Below, piece by piece: positions 8,521 to 20,253 of a DNA stretch of 64,000 nt. Made by a program: the position numbers and the translations under genes. The notes beneath the pieces are model-generated. The model searched no databases, was not told the DNA's origin, and saw only the letters and a list, made by a program, of their open reading frames with translations. Every line of letters begins with the position of its first letter. Position 1 is the stretch's first letter. The DNA is from Candidatus Accumulibacter contiguus (lineage in GTDB: Bacteria > Pseudomonadota > Gammaproteobacteria > Burkholderiales > Rhodocyclaceae), in the NCBI RefSeq assembly GCF_012940005.1, contig NZ_SPMX01000033.1, forward strand, positions 1-64,000, written 5' to 3'.

Positions 8521-9588
8521 TCATCCTTGATTTGAAATATCAGTCAACCGGAGATAGCACCCCTTTTTAATCTGGCGCGCCACTCGCAGACCCATCACCT
8601 GATCAATCAGCTCTGGAGACAACCCGGCACCGGGTCGCCGCAAACCAATATTCTCGGCGTTCAATTCTTCACCTATTTCTATATTTCGTAATGCTACGAT
8701 GCTGCGCCTCGCCTGCAAGCGCATCCCTCTTTCTGCTTTTGTTGGCATGAGAAATGGACTACCCAATATTTCATGCGCGCACTTGATGATTCGTATCCAT
8801 TCGCGCAGCCCCTCGGTGTCTTCGGCAAACCAGTGATCCGGCCCCGGCAGATCATGGTCCAGAGTGAAGTGCTTCTCGAAGACCCGTGCACCCAGAGCGA
8901 CGGCCAGTCCTGCAGCCAAGGGACCCTGTGTATGATCGGAAAAACCGACCAGCAGGCCTGGGAAAGCCTGCTGCAGGGTCGTCAGCTTGCGGATATTAAC
9001 GTCCTGCGCAGGCGTAGGGTACTGGGAAGTGCACAGCAATAAGGCCAGAGGCTTGCCGGTAAACCATCCGACCGTTTCCAGAGCCTGGTGCACTTCGGCC
9101 AGATCACTCATGCCGCAGGAAAGAATCAGCGGCAGATTGGCTGCCGCGTAACTTCGGAGTAACGGCAGGTTCGTAAAGTCGTCGGAGCCCACCTTGATCG
9201 CCAGCACACCGATCGCCAGCAGCAGATCGAGGTCGGAACGGTTCTGTGGAGTCGAGAAAAAGGTAATGCCTACAGCATCGCAGTGCGCCTTGATTGCACG
9301 CCATTGCTGCGGGGCGAATTCGTAGCGCCTGAACATTTCCAGCATGGATTCGGTGACGGTTTGCCCTTGCGATTGATAGGTAAACATCTGTTCAGGATCA
9401 CCGCAGAATTCTTCCGCTTTGAAGGTCTGGAACTTGACGGCATCGGCACCCACCTCTTTGGCAATTTCTATCATCCGTTTGGCGATTCCAAGATCGCCAT
9501 TATGATTGATGCCGACTTCGGCGATGCAATAAGGGGGTTCATTGGGGCCGATCCTCCGCCCGGCGATGGCCAAGAGGCTGTCATTCAT
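8521..9588 (-). CDS. pseI: Pseudaminic acid synthase (NeuB family)
   Basis: 355 residues, the usual length. NeuB barrel motifs are AEVGINHNGDLGIAKRMIE, ADAVKFQTFKAEEFC, ITFFSTPQNRSDLDLL, LSCGMSDLAEVH and VGFSDHTQG followed by EKHFTLDHDLPGPDHW. A C-terminal SAF (antifreeze-like) domain covers about residues 290-350 (ARRSIVALRNIEIGEEL, LRRPGAGLSP). It condenses 2,4-diacetamido-2,4,6-trideoxy-L-altrose with PEP to pseudaminic acid in the cytoplasm. Legionaminate or sialate synthases share this fold. The pseB/C/F/G/H context picks pseudaminate. It overlaps pseG by four bases. Confidence 0.9.
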   Translation of the reverse strand: MNDSLLAIAGRRIGPNEPPYCIAEVGINHNGDLGIAKRMIEIAKEVGADAVKFQTFKAEEFCGDPEQMFTYQSQGQTVTESMLEMFRRYEFAPQQWRAIKAHCDAVGITFFSTPQNRSDLDLLLAIGVLAIKVGSDDFTNLPLLRSYAAANLPLILSCGMSDLAEVHQALETVGWFTGKPLALLLCTSQYPTPAQDVNIRKLTTLQQAFPGLLVGFSDHTQGPLAAGLAVALGARVFEKHFTLDHDLPGPDHWFAEDTEGLREWIRIIKCAHEILGSPFLMPTKAERGMRLQARRSIVALRNIEIGEELNAENIGLRRPGAGLSPELIDQVMGLRVARQIKKGCYLRLTDISNQG

Positions 9589-10709
9589 ACGCAGTTCTCA
9601 TCCTCGAGAATTCTTAATACCTTTTCAACACCTGAACCATCGCACACTCTGCTGGCACAGTCGATCATTGCCGGCAATGCAGCGCTTACGACCTCGTCCA
9701 GATATTTCGCATAGCAAGCTGGGGTCAGTTCAGAGGCCACACCCAGTGTTCGTTGAGCCCCCTGCCGATGCATCATCGTGGCAACCGAGCGCTGGTTCTC
9801 TCCAAGGATGACGACGAGACTGGGCAGTCCGAGGATACATTTTTCCCAGGTCACACTCCCGCCTGCAGTGACGGCCAGATCCGCAGCCGCCATCAATTTC
9901 GCCATATCGGGTGTCTGGATGTGCAGCGTGGCGGACGGGAAGTTCACCAGGGTGTCCTTCAGGGTTTGCAGGGCAGAATGGCTTTCCCCGACGACCACGT
10001 CGATATGCTCCCAAGGTTTCCTGGACAGCATCACCCCATCGAGAACCTTGCCGGTTTCATTGTCCGGGTCGCTGCCTCCCATGAAAATCAACAATCGCTT
10101 CAAAGCAGGCGTTTTACGCCGGGCAAGACTGGCAGGCCGAAGCATGCTGAACTCTGGTCTCAGCAGTGCGTATTGCGGGCCGACCAGGCAGATACAATGG
10201 CCGGGCACTTTGCCCTGGTAGCGGTTTTCCATTCCATCGACCAGATTCTGATCAAGCAAGAGATCAGCAATATGTTCGCGGTCGGCAAGGTCGTCAATGA
10301 CCATCAGCTTTCGGTATTGCGCCTTGAGCGCAGATTCCCAGCGCGCATCGAGAGCATAATGGTCCACGATGAGCCAGTCCGTGACCAAACCATGCCATAC
10401 CGCCTGGGTTTGCCCTGCGTCGGTCGCCCATTCGGCGCCAAGCCAGGCCGCATGCGCCAGTTGAAACTGGTGCCCATGAGAAGCAAGGGAAGCGTTCGCA
10501 GCCGTGCCAGGCAAGGCAATCGCTGCATGCCCACGTTGCCGGATCAGGCCAAGAAGATGGCCTGGGTGCTCACGACAGATGAAACGGCACTTGGCACCCG
10601 CGGATCGTAGGGCATCGGCCAGTGTCAGACAACGCATGACGTGGCCTGTGCCGATTTGCAGGGAGGCATCAACCCGAAAAGAAATTTCTTGCCCGGTCAT
10701 CCGGGTCAT
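9585..10709 (-). CDS. pseG: UDP-2,4-diacetamido-2,4,6-trideoxy-L-altropyranose hydrolase
   Basis: About 374 residues, GT-B-like fold. The N-terminal signature is SFRVDASLQIGTGHVMRCLT, with the catalytic His at about residue 23. Also seen are VDHYALDARWE, MVIDDLADREH, LLLDQNLVD, LIFMGGSDPDN and AAADLAVTAGGSVTWEKCIL. PseG removes UDP from the altrose intermediate, the step before PseI. The start at 10709 forms an ATGA overlap with the pseF stop. A longer frame from 10736 would overlap pseF by 31 bases and is less likely. The last four bases overlap pseI. Confidence 0.88.
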   Translation of the reverse strand: MTRMTGQEISFRVDASLQIGTGHVMRCLTLADALRSAGAKCRFICREHPGHLLGLIRQRGHAAIALPGTAANASLASHGHQFQLAHAAWLGAEWATDAGQTQAVWHGLVTDWLIVDHYALDARWESALKAQYRKLMVIDDLADREHIADLLLDQNLVDGMENRYQGKVPGHCICLVGPQYALLRPEFSMLRPASLARRKTPALKRLLIFMGGSDPDNETGKVLDGVMLSRKPWEHIDVVVGESHSALQTLKDTLVNFPSATLHIQTPDMAKLMAAADLAVTAGGSVTWEKCILGLPSLVVILGENQRSVATMMHRQGAQRTLGVASELTPACYAKYLDEVVSAALPAMIDCASRVCDGSGVEKVLRILEDENCV

Positions 10710-11391
10710 CCTGTCTGCAATGCCTTGAACATCCACTCTGCACGCTCCCAGTCTTCCGGCGTGTCAATGTCCTGTACGCGGTGACGGGGCAGAATCACCG
10801 GCATTGCAATCGTTGAAAAGACCGGTTTGTCGGCTATCCACGCCGCAGCACGCCCCCAGTAGAACTGCCCTGCATCATGGAAAGCCTCTTCCAGGTCTTG
10901 CGAACGGGTGTTGAAATGTGCGGGTTGAAACATCTGAACCCTCCCTTCTTCAGTCAGCTTGATTGCACGCTGAATCGGGAATGTATAACGGGTGACCGAG
11001 AAAGCAAAATCAGAACCGCTGTCAGTCAGCAATTGCAGGCCCCGCTGCAGATCCGCCGTGCTGACGAATGGTGCGGTCGCGTAGATGCAGCAAACCGGGT
11101 CAGGCATGCCGCCCTGTGCTCGATACCATTCGATTGCATGCGCAACTACAGGTGATGTTCCGGTGTGATCGTCGGAGAGGGCTGCCGGTCGCATGAACGG
11201 CACTTCCGCCCCATACGCCTTCGCCACTTCGGAGATTTCAATATCGTCGGTCGAAACGACGATGTGATCGAAAAGACCGGAGGCGTGTGCCGCATCAATC
11301 GACCAGGCGATCATCGGCTTGCCGCAGAACAGTTTGACGTTCTTGCGCGGAATGCGTTTGCTGCCACCACGGGCAGGAATGATTGCCAGCT

Positions 11392-11395
<4 letters not shown>
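10706..11395 (-). CDS. pseF: CMP-pseudaminic acid cytidylyltransferase
   Basis: 229 residues, typical for the acylneuraminate cytidylyltransferase family. The CTP-binding signature IIPARGGSKRIPRKNVKLF is at residues 5-23. Other conserved parts are GKPMIAWSID, VSTDDIEISEVAKAYGAEVP and DAGQFYWGRA, with the conserved acidic pair near HRVQDIDTPEDWERAE. It activates pseudaminic acid with CTP so that a transferase can use it. ATGA-type four-base overlaps on both sides (pseC before, pseG after) place it firmly in the operon. Confidence 0.9.
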
Positions 11396-13547
<2,152 letters not shown>

Positions 13548-13573
13548 TCAAAAGCGGGCGTCAGAACACCAGT

Positions 13574-13786
13574 TTATTGATAATCACTGCTACCGCGTCG
13601 ATTCGGGTGGTACTTGACCAGGAGGATGGCCATACGGTTGGCCATCCCGCACTGTTCACTCTTGCCCACGTCCTCAATCTCCTCCGCCATGTGCTCCAGG
13701 TCGAGCAGATCAAAGCAATCGGCACAAATCAGCCGAGTCTGTTCATTGGCCCATGCCACCACATCCATCTCATATCTTGTGCTCAC
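13574..13786 (-). pseudogene. Truncated DUF29 family protein
   Basis: 70 residues from a GTG at 13786 preceded by AGGAGGGTGAA, an excellent ribosome binding site. The sequence shows the DUF29 N-terminal signature: YEMDVVAWANEQTRLI, then LDLEHMAEEIEDVGKSE and RMAILLVKYH. Family members are usually about 140-150 residues, so the C-terminal half (normally with an LLKW-type continuation) is lost after residue 60. Function of DUF29 is unknown. It sits between pseB and a debris region, consistent with a rearrangement boundary. Confidence 0.65.
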
Positions 13787-14319
13787 TTCACCCTCCTGCA
13801 CCCGGACTCTTGTTCCGGAATCATGCCGTGTGAACTGCGCCAGCAGCTTGTCGCTCCGGCAAATCGGCATGAAATCGTTCGGCACCTTTGGTCTGTTTCA
13901 CTATAGCGTGTATCCCTTTGAATCGCACCACACGCGCTGAAATTTCGGCCTTGATCATCATTTCGGCCAAGGCCGAGTGCTACGCCCGATGAAAGTCCTG
14001 CGGGAGAGTGGCAGGGCCTTCGAAATTTCGTACCCTTGGAAGGGCAAACTAACCGAGGGGAAGAAAGATGCTCGAAGATCCTGCGGGCATTGACTATAGC
14101 TCAGACACGAGGCCGGTGCTACTGCGCACGGCACGGTCGTCGATGGATCGGTGGGTCGTGAGGCGCGCTCGCGCCTGGAGCGGGTGAAGTGAAGCAGCGT
14201 GGGGCGGCCACTGTGTGCTTGACGCCGGGACAGCCGCAACGGCAGGTAACCGCCCAATCCTCACAGCACTTTGCCATGCCGCCCCTATTCGCTTGCTGAA
14301 GCAAGGTGCAGTTGTTGAG
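13787..14319. other. Gene-poor stretch with one hairpin
   Basis: No convincing gene on either strand. One inverted repeat is clear: CGGCCTTG at 13946-13953 pairs with CAAGGCCG at 13968-13975 across a 14-base loop. No run of T follows it, so it is not a standard terminator. Confidence 0.5.
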
Positions 14320-14631
14320 TCAGGCCTCCGGCCGGCGACGCCGAATCCACCCCAGGCCGCAAAGCAGGCCCAGACCGGCCAGCGCCAGACTCGACGGCTC
14401 CGGAACGGCAGTCGGTTCGGCATAAAGGAAGTCGTCCATCACGACGACATCGTCGGACGGGTTGCCCAGAATACCGTTGGACGTGATGGTGTTCGCGCCG
14501 GAGGTCAGCCGGACCCGGGCGATCTTCTCGCCGGCATTGGCAACAGCGCCCAAGAAGCTCAAACCCTGGTTGGCCCCCGCCAGGACGTTTCTCGAAAAAA
14601 TCAGCGAATTGCTCGGATCGAAGAACCCCAT
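14320..14631 (-). pseudogene. 5'-truncated PEP-CTERM protein remnant
   Basis: The C-terminus is a complete PEP-CTERM sorting signal: VPEPSSLALAGLGLLCGL, then an Arg-rich tail (WIRRRRPEA). The preceding 80 residues (SLIFSRNVLAGANQG, ARVRLTSGANTITSNG, DDVVVMDDFLYAEP) look like the end of an extracellular domain. There is no signal peptide, and the frame upstream runs into the end of the marR-like gene without family resemblance, so the N-terminus has been lost. PEP-CTERM proteins are processed by exosortase and linked to exopolysaccharide. Probably a dead fragment. Confidence 0.7.
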
Positions 14632-14698
14632 TCGAGACCAGCAGCGGGCAGCGGCAGCCACCGAAGCACAGCTGGTTCTCGGCTCCCGCAGCAGGAAC

Positions 14699-15187
14699 TC
14701 AGCCGATTGTGTCTTCGGATTTCCGCGTGTGAAGTTCCGACCGATCAAGTTCAAGGGCTGCTGAGAGACTCGACTTTACGGTTTGCAGGATCTCGGACAA
14801 GTACTGTTGTTGTTCCGGTGACAGGCTGTGCAGCATTTCCGTGCGGCTACGGAGAATGACAGTCTCGACCTGAACGAGCAATTGCCGTGCTTGGTCGGTC
14901 AAGTAGATGCCCCATACGCGCCGGTCGCCAGGAATTCGACGCCGCTCGATCCAGCCGCTTCTCTCGACCTGATCGATCAGGCGGCCGGCGGTGGATTTCT
15001 CGATCTCGAGCTTGGCCGATATTTGCGACTGGGAAAGCCCCTCCTGATTCGACAGGATCGCCAGTATCGACCATTGCGCACGCGACAAGCCCAGTGGCTG
15101 CAATCGTCGGTCGATCAGTTTGCGCAGCAGTCGCGCGGATTCGGTCAGGAGGAAGCCCGGGCCCCGTTGGAAATCATCGATGATCAT
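14699..15187 (-). CDS. MarR family transcriptional regulator
   Basis: 162 residues. Winged helix-turn-helix typical of MarR: LGLSRAQWSILAILSNQEG, then LSQSQISAKLEIEKSTAGRL (recognition helix) and RRRIPGDRRVWGIYLT (wing). The C-terminal coil (QQYLSEILQTVKSSLSAAL) would form the dimer interface. MarR proteins usually repress adjacent genes until they bind a small phenolic or similar ligand. No obvious target operon lies next to it, as its flanks are a PEP-CTERM remnant and a transposase remnant, so its regulon cannot be inferred. Confidence 0.88.
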   Translation of the reverse strand: MIIDDFQRGPGFLLTESARLLRKLIDRRLQPLGLSRAQWSILAILSNQEGLSQSQISAKLEIEKSTAGRLIDQVERSGWIERRRIPGDRRVWGIYLTDQARQLLVQVETVILRSRTEMLHSLSPEQQQYLSEILQTVKSSLSAALELDRSELHTRKSEDTIG

Positions 15188-15335
15188 GGATGCGGCCTCA
15201 GTGACGATCTAAGGAATGGCCCTTGGCTGCCGGTACGACGGTGCTGTGTTCGGCGCAGGCGTTTTCCTCAGATCAAGGTGATTTCTACGAATATTCATAA
15301 CGTGCAGGCCGGTCGGATCAAGATGTCCCACTTGG

Positions 15336-15602
15336 CTAGAAGCGGCTTCGTTCCAGTCGGGACTCGACAGCTTGCATGCCATCCTTGGCCACGGTGACTC
15401 CTTTTGCACAGACCGTGTGGCTCAGTTCGACGACGGGATGAACGCCTTTCCGGGTCAGGCTCTTGGCCCACCCCAACATCGTTTGGCCATCGGTCAGCTT
15501 GGCCCCGTTGCAGTACTTTTCCAGGATTCGCCAGCAACGCTCCGCCGGATTGTACTTGCTATGGTGCTCCGGATAGTAGTCTTGATTGATGACACCAAAC
15601 GA
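15336..15602 (-). pseudogene. ISAzo13-type transposase, C-terminal remnant
   Basis: A frame without an ATG reads QDYYPEHHSKYNPAERCW, then ILEKYCNGAKLTDGQTMLGW, AKSLTRKGVHPVVELSHTV and VTVAKDGMQAVESRLERS before a TAG at 15336-15338. This is the C-terminal end of ISAzo13-like transposases, which carry a conserved YHSKYNPIERCW-type motif. An in-frame stop at 15603-15605 closes it upstream, so only about 88 codons remain. I recognise the motif from memory; no search was run. It marks past insertion activity between the marR-like gene and pckG. Confidence 0.6.
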
Positions 15603-15771
15603 TTAGTAAGCTTGCTTATGGTAAGTTGACTTCAAGTAGGCTAGCATAGTAATATTTTTCTGCCAACAGTATTTCCATACCGTCGATATACCCCGTTTGC
15701 TGATAGCGGGCGGTGAGGTATTTTCGACGCGTCCTGCAAGCTGATACCACTACCCGAGACAAAGGAGAAAC

Positions 15772-17628
15772 ATGAACAACGCAACGAAATCCGCCAATGT
15801 TCCGACCACCAACCCGAAACTGATCGCCTGGGTCGAGGAGGTGCAGGCGCTGTGCAAGCCGGAGCAGGTTGTCTGGTGTGATGGCTCGAAGGCTGAATAC
15901 GATCGTTTGTGCAACCTCATGGTAGAAGGCGGAACATTCATTCGCCTCAATCCCGAAAAGCGGGCGAATTCCTACCTTGCACGCTCGCACCCTTCCGACG
16001 TCGGAAGGGTTGAAGACCGCACCTTCATTTGCTCCATCAACAAGGAGGATGCCGGTCCAACCAATAATTGGGCGCCGCCGGCAGAAATGCGCGCCACCTT
16101 GAATGGCCTGTTCGACGCTTGTATGCGCGGACGAACGATGTACGTGATCCCTTTCAGCATGGGTCCGCTGGGCTCGCCGATCGCCAAGATCGGCATTGAA
16201 ATCACCGATAGCCCCTATGTCGTGGTAAACATGGGAATCATGACCCGGATGGGCCGTGCCGTGCTCGACGTACTCGGCAGCGACGGCTTTTTCATCCCCT
16301 GCGTTCACTCCGTCGGCGCTCCGCTCGCGCCCGGTCAAAAGGACGTCCCGTGGCCGTGCGAGGCGGACATCAGTCGCAAGTACATCGTGCATTACCCGGA
16401 AACCTACGAGATCTGGTCCTACGGCTCGGGTTATGGCGGCAATGCACTCCTGGGCAAGAAGTGCCTGGCATTGCGCATCGCCTCCGTAATGGCCCGCGAT
16501 GAGGGCTGGCTCGCCGAACACATGCTGATCATGGGTCTCGAATCGCCGCAGGGTGAAAAGACCTATCTCGCCGCCGCTTTCCCCAGTGCCTGCGGCAAGA
16601 CCAATCTGGCGATGCTGGTTCCGCCCAAGGGCTTCGAGGGCTGGAAGGTCACCACGGTGGGCGACGACATTGCCTGGATCAAGAAGGCACCGGACGGGAG
16701 GCTGCGGGCGATCAATCCCGAAGCCGGTTTCTTCGGCGTTGCTCCTGGTACCAACAGGAGTTCCAACCCCAACGCAATGTTGACCATACAGACGAACTGT
16801 ATCGTCACCAACGCTGCGCTGACCGACGACGGCGACGTCTGGTGGGAAGGCATGGACGGTCCGCCGCCGGCGCACGCCATCGACTGGAAGGGCGAGGATT
16901 GGACTCCCGGCTGCGGCCGCGTGGCAGCGCATCCCAACGCGCGCTTCACGGCGCCGGCGAGCCAGTGCCCGAGCATCGACGCGGATTGGGAAAATCCGGA
17001 CGGCGTACCGATCAGCGCTTTCGTCTTCGGCGGCAGAATGAGCAAGGACATGCCGCTGGTGTTCCAGGCCTTCAACTGGAGTCACGGCGTGTATCTGGCC
17101 GCCACCATGGGTTCCGAAGCGACAGCCGCGGCGATCGGCCAGGCGGCGATGCGTCGAGACCCCATGGCGATGCTGCCGTTCTGCGGCTACAACATGGCGG
17201 ACTATTTCAGTCACTGGCTGAACGTCGGTCGCCAAGTACCTAATCCGCCGCGCATCTTCCGCGTCAACTGGTTCCGCAAGGGGGACGACGGCAAGTTCCT
17301 TTGGCCGGGCTTCGGTGAAAACATGCGCGTATTGAAATGGATTGTCGATCGTGTGCACGGCCGCGGCTTCGGCATCGAAAGCCCGATGGGCTGGATGCCG
17401 CGCCACGAAGACATTGCATGGGACGGTCTCGACTATCCTAGCGATACCTTCTATGACCTGATGTCGGTCGGCCGCAAAGCAGGCTCGGCCGAGGCGCATG
17501 CCCACGAAGAGCAGTTCGAGCTGTTCTTTGACCGCCTGCCCAAGGAGTTCATCTTCGAACGCGAACTGCTGCGCTCGCGGCTGTGGCGTTCGCCCGAGAA
17601 ATGGGAACTGGCGCACGAGACCAATTGA
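15772..17628 (+). CDS. pckG: Phosphoenolpyruvate carboxykinase (GTP)
   Basis: 618 residues, full length for the GTP-dependent family. The kinase P-loop FPSACGKTN is near residue 270. Other family marks are [57 protein letters not shown] and [10 protein letters not shown]. It interconverts oxaloacetate plus GTP with PEP plus CO2. In polyphosphate- and glycogen-cycling bacteria this enzyme links the TCA cycle to gluconeogenesis. A clear AAAGGAGAAAC precedes the ATG. The carbonic anhydrase gene follows about 190 bases later in the same direction, a sensible pairing for CO2/bicarbonate supply. Confidence 0.95.
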   Translation: MNNATKSANVPTTNPKLIAWVEEVQALCKPEQVVWCDGSKAEYDRLCNLMVEGGTFIRLNPEKRANSYLARSHPSDVGRVEDRTFICSINKEDAGPTNNWAPPAEMRATLNGLFDACMRGRTMYVIPFSMGPLGSPIAKIGIEITDSPYVVVNMGIMTRMGRAVLDVLGSDGFFIPCVHSVGAPLAPGQKDVPWPCEADISRKYIVHYPETYEIWSYGSGYGGNALLGKKCLALRIASVMARDEGWLAEHMLIMGLESPQGEKTYLAAAFPSACGKTNLAMLVPPKGFEGWKVTTVGDDIAWIKKAPDGRLRAINPEAGFFGVAPGTNRSSNPNAMLTIQTNCIVTNAALTDDGDVWWEGMDGPPPAHAIDWKGEDWTPGCGRVAAHPNARFTAPASQCPSIDADWENPDGVPISAFVFGGRMSKDMPLVFQAFNWSHGVYLAATMGSEATAAAIGQAAMRRDPMAMLPFCGYNMADYFSHWLNVGRQVPNPPRIFRVNWFRKGDDGKFLWPGFGENMRVLKWIVDRVHGRGFGIESPMGWMPRHEDIAWDGLDYPSDTFYDLMSVGRKAGSAEAHAHEEQFELFFDRLPKEFIFERELLRSRLWRSPEKWELAHETN

Positions 17629-17817
17629 ACCGTCGTCGTTGACCATGCTGGCCGCGCCCGCGGGCAATCTGCTGCCGAGGGCGCTGCCCGGACCAGCGTT
17701 GCCGGTCGGATTGCCGACAGGCAGTTGCGCTCATTCTTCGTTCGCCGTATCGTGGCGCGGCGTTCGGTGTCCGGCACGTCGCCACAAGCATGCGTCCACT
17801 CATGGAAAGACTCCAGT

Positions 17818-18546
17818 ATGAAATATCTGCCTGAACTGTTTGCCGCCAATACCCGCTGGGCTGAGGACATGCGAGCAGCTGACCCCAATTTCTTTGCCGG
17901 CCTGGCCGGCTTGCAGGACCCTGACTACCTGTGGATAGGGTGTTCGGACAGCCGGGTGCCGGCGAATCAGATCACCGGCCTGAAGCCGGGCGAAGTGTTC
18001 GTGCATCGAAATATCGCCAACGTCGTGGTGCATACGGACCTCAACTGCCTGTCGGTGATGCAGTACGCCATCGATGTGCTCAAAGTCCGCCACATCATCG
18101 TTTGCGGTCACTACGGCTGCGGCGGTGTCCGGGCGGCTCTGGAAGGGCCCTCCCTGGGATTGATCGATAATTGGTTGCGCCACATCCAGGATGTGCGCGA
18201 TCGGCACATGGATTTCCTGGCGGCGCAGCCGGACACCACGACGCGCTGGCGCGCCCTGTGCGAACTAAACGTGATCGAGCAGGTGCGCAATGTTGCCCGC
18301 ACCACGCTGGTCGGCGACGCCTGGAAGCGTCACCAGCCACTGATGTTGCATGCCTGGATCTATGGCCTGGAAGACGGTCGCCTGCAAGACCTGCAAGCTT
18401 CTTTCAACGAGGAAGGCGAAGTTGATTCGGTCATCGCCCAAGCGGTGGCAGCTGCCCATTCGCGTTACACTACGAATCAAACCATCCGAGATGAAAGGAC
18501 GGGAAAACGAATACTGGCCAACCAATGCCTACCAGAATCTACCTAG
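17818..18546 (+). CDS. can: Beta-class carbonic anhydrase
   Basis: 242 residues from ATG at 17818. Zinc ligands and catalytic dyad are all visible: C42, D44 and R46 in GCSDSRVPANQ, and H98 and C101 in CGHYGCGG. It hydrates CO2 to bicarbonate. An upstream in-frame start at 17725 would add 31 Arg-rich residues not typical of the family, so I chose the internal ATG, with TGGAAAG just before it. The end overlaps the next gene by 22 bases, so the two are likely translated together. Confidence 0.92.
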   Translation: MKYLPELFAANTRWAEDMRAADPNFFAGLAGLQDPDYLWIGCSDSRVPANQITGLKPGEVFVHRNIANVVVHTDLNCLSVMQYAIDVLKVRHIIVCGHYGCGGVRAALEGPSLGLIDNWLRHIQDVRDRHMDFLAAQPDTTTRWRALCELNVIEQVRNVARTTLVGDAWKRHQPLMLHAWIYGLEDGRLQDLQASFNEEGEVDSVIAQAVAAAHSRYTTNQTIRDERTGKRILANQCLPEST

Positions 18547-19145
18547 TGCGCCACGGCGCCACCGATCTCACCGCCGAAGACCGATTCGCCGGTTCCTCCG
18601 ATGTGCCTCTCTCCGACGAAGGTCGCAGACAGGCGGCATGCCTGGCGGAGCGGCTGAAACGAGAGAAGCTGGATGCCGTTTACGCCAGTCCGTTACGACG
18701 CACCATGGAGACCGCGCACACCTTGGCGATTCCCCACGGTCTGGAGCCGATAGCCGAGCCCGGGCTGCGCGAAATCGATTATGGCCACTGGGAGGGGCTA
18801 CGTCGATCCGAGGTCGAGAGTACGTTCCAGGCCGAGTACGCCATCTGGCAGGAGGATCCGTTCGCCATCGCGCCCCTGCATGGAGAATCCGGCGTCAATG
18901 TGCTCAACCGCGCATTGCCCGTAATGCGCAGGATAGTCGAGCGGCATCGCCACTGCACGGTTCTGTTGGTATCCCACAAGGGAACCAACCGACTCCTGAT
19001 CAGCAGCCTGCTGGGCTTCGACATGCGGGGCTATCGCGACCGCCTGGAGCAAAGCCCGGCAGCGCTGAACATTCTCGACTTCATGAGCGAGGTACACGCC
19101 CGCTTGCACTTGTTCAACGACGTCTCGCATTACGAAGAAAGATAG
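18525..19145 (+). CDS. Histidine phosphatase (phosphoglycerate mutase-like) family protein
   Basis: 206 residues. The phosphohistidine motif YLVRHGATD is at residues 6-14. A second conserved block is VYASPLRRTMETAHTLA, and the acid/base region REIDYGHWEGL and the second catalytic His in VLLVSHKGTNR are all present. This profile fits small-molecule phosphatases of the CobC/GpmB group; the substrate is unknown. Its start lies inside the carbonic anhydrase gene. Its 3' end overlaps the convergent radical SAM gene by 32 bases. Confidence 0.85.
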   Translation: MPTRIYLVRHGATDLTAEDRFAGSSDVPLSDEGRRQAACLAERLKREKLDAVYASPLRRTMETAHTLAIPHGLEPIAEPGLREIDYGHWEGLRRSEVESTFQAEYAIWQEDPFAIAPLHGESGVNVLNRALPVMRRIVERHRHCTVLLVSHKGTNRLLISSLLGFDMRGYRDRLEQSPAALNILDFMSEVHARLHLFNDVSHYEER

Positions 19146-20253
19146 GAAATCTCGACATTGCTTCCATACGGGCGAAGATCTTCTTGTACAGGTCACAATA
19201 GGGATCTTTCGTGAGGATGTCGCCGTGAACGCTGTAGGCTCTCACCGGGCATCCGCCGTGGCAGATGGCGAGGTAGTCACAATCCAGGCACTCTTCGGTT
19301 TTTATCAGGGAACCGGGTCTCATCTGGAACTCCCGGCGTGCATCGCTCCGTCGCAGCAGGTCCGAGAGGCTGACCGGATCAAGAATGTTGCCAAAGCGAT
19401 ACTCGGGATAACTGCTGACCCAGCAGTCGCATTGGGCTACGTGCCCACGGGGATCGATACAGACGAATTCGTTTGCGCAGTTCTCGCGCCAGATGCAGAG
19501 CAGGTCTTTCGTGCCCTGCTCGAAGTAGGCGAGCAGCTTGTCGAAGGGTCCGATTCGTACACCTGCGTCCCTGCCTCGTCTCTCCCAGATATCGGCCAGA
19601 TCCAGTAGAAAGCGGCTGAAGTCTTCCGTTTCCAGAGGATGAGCACACTTCACCGCTTTCGACGTGCCTCCCGGGAAGGGCGTATTGACCTGAAAATCCC
19701 GGATTCCCAGACGGTCGACGAAATACGAATAGAAGGCCTCCGCTCCGGCTTCGACGGTCCCGGCATTGGGTATCGCGATGACGCCAATCTCGATGCCGGC
19801 TTCCCTGGCCTCGAGAACCTTTCTCTCCCACAGATCCTGATACTGTTGCGGCGTGCCGCCCTTGACGCGGCGGTGGAGATTGGGGAAATCCATCGAAGTC
19901 CCCAGGCTGTTGCCGAACATTTCCGTGATGACCGGTTTCCATTTCGGGCCGTAACCAATCATGTTGGTCTGCAGGTAATTGCCTATTCGCTTTTCCCGTG
20001 CGGTCGCGATCTCCTGGACGAGTTCATGGGCGCGCTCGAACCATTCGGGTGGCTGGGTCATCACCTCACCGCCCTGCCAGTAGATGGACAAGGTGTCGAT
20101 CTGCCGGTCCTGCATGTGGTCAAGGACCTTCCGGAGCACGACGGCAAGTTGATTCAGGGTGAGTCGATCTTCGGTTCGGGTCTCGAAGCAGTACTCGCAA
20201 TCGGCGTTACAACGCAGCGTGGGCAGCAGGATGAGGGAAAAAGGAGGCTTCAC
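19114..20253 (-). CDS. Radical SAM/SPASM peptide maturase (GrrM-like, cyclophane-forming)
   Basis: 379 residues. The radical SAM cluster motif CxxxCxxC is C15, C19, C22 (LRCNADCEYCFE). A TIM-barrel follows (SIYWQGGEVMTQP, NYLQTNMIGYG). The C-terminal SPASM domain has CANEFVCIDPRGHVAQCDCW and CLDCDYLAICHGGCPVRA for two auxiliary [4Fe-4S] clusters. Such maturases cross-link side chains in ribosomal peptides. The precursor at 21226-21549, with six Trp-X-Asn motifs, points to Trp-Asn three-residue cyclophanes as in GrrM/OscB-type triceptide enzymes. It overlaps its upstream partner gene by four bases. That it is an rSAM/SPASM maturase is very likely. The GrrM-type assignment is inferred from the precursor. 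Confidence 0.85.
   Translation of the reverse strand: MKPPFSLILLPTLRCNADCEYCFETRTEDRLTLNQLAVVLRKVLDHMQDRQIDTLSIYWQGGEVMTQPPEWFERAHELVQEIATAREKRIGNYLQTNMIGYGPKWKPVITEMFGNSLGTSMDFPNLHRRVKGGTPQQYQDLWERKVLEAREAGIEIGVIAIPNAGTVEAGAEAFYSYFVDRLGIRDFQVNTPFPGGTSKAVKCAHPLETEDFSRFLLDLADIWERRGRDAGVRIGPFDKLLAYFEQGTKDLLCIWRENCANEFVCIDPRGHVAQCDCWVSSYPEYRFGNILDPVSLSDLLRRSDARREFQMRPGSLIKTEECLDCDYLAICHGGCPVRAYSVHGDILTKDPYCDLYKKIFARMEAMSRFPIFLRNARRR

Noticed and set aside
14094-14423. 109-codon minus-strand frame overlapping the PEP-CTERM remnant
   Set aside because: Wrong frame relative to the PEP-CTERM signal; Arg/Ala/Pro-rich shadow.
15616-17667. 683-codon open frame on the minus strand
   Set aside because: It is fully antisense to pckG, whose protein shows every family motif. 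The antisense translation is Ala/Arg/His-rich with no domain, as expected in high-GC coding DNA.
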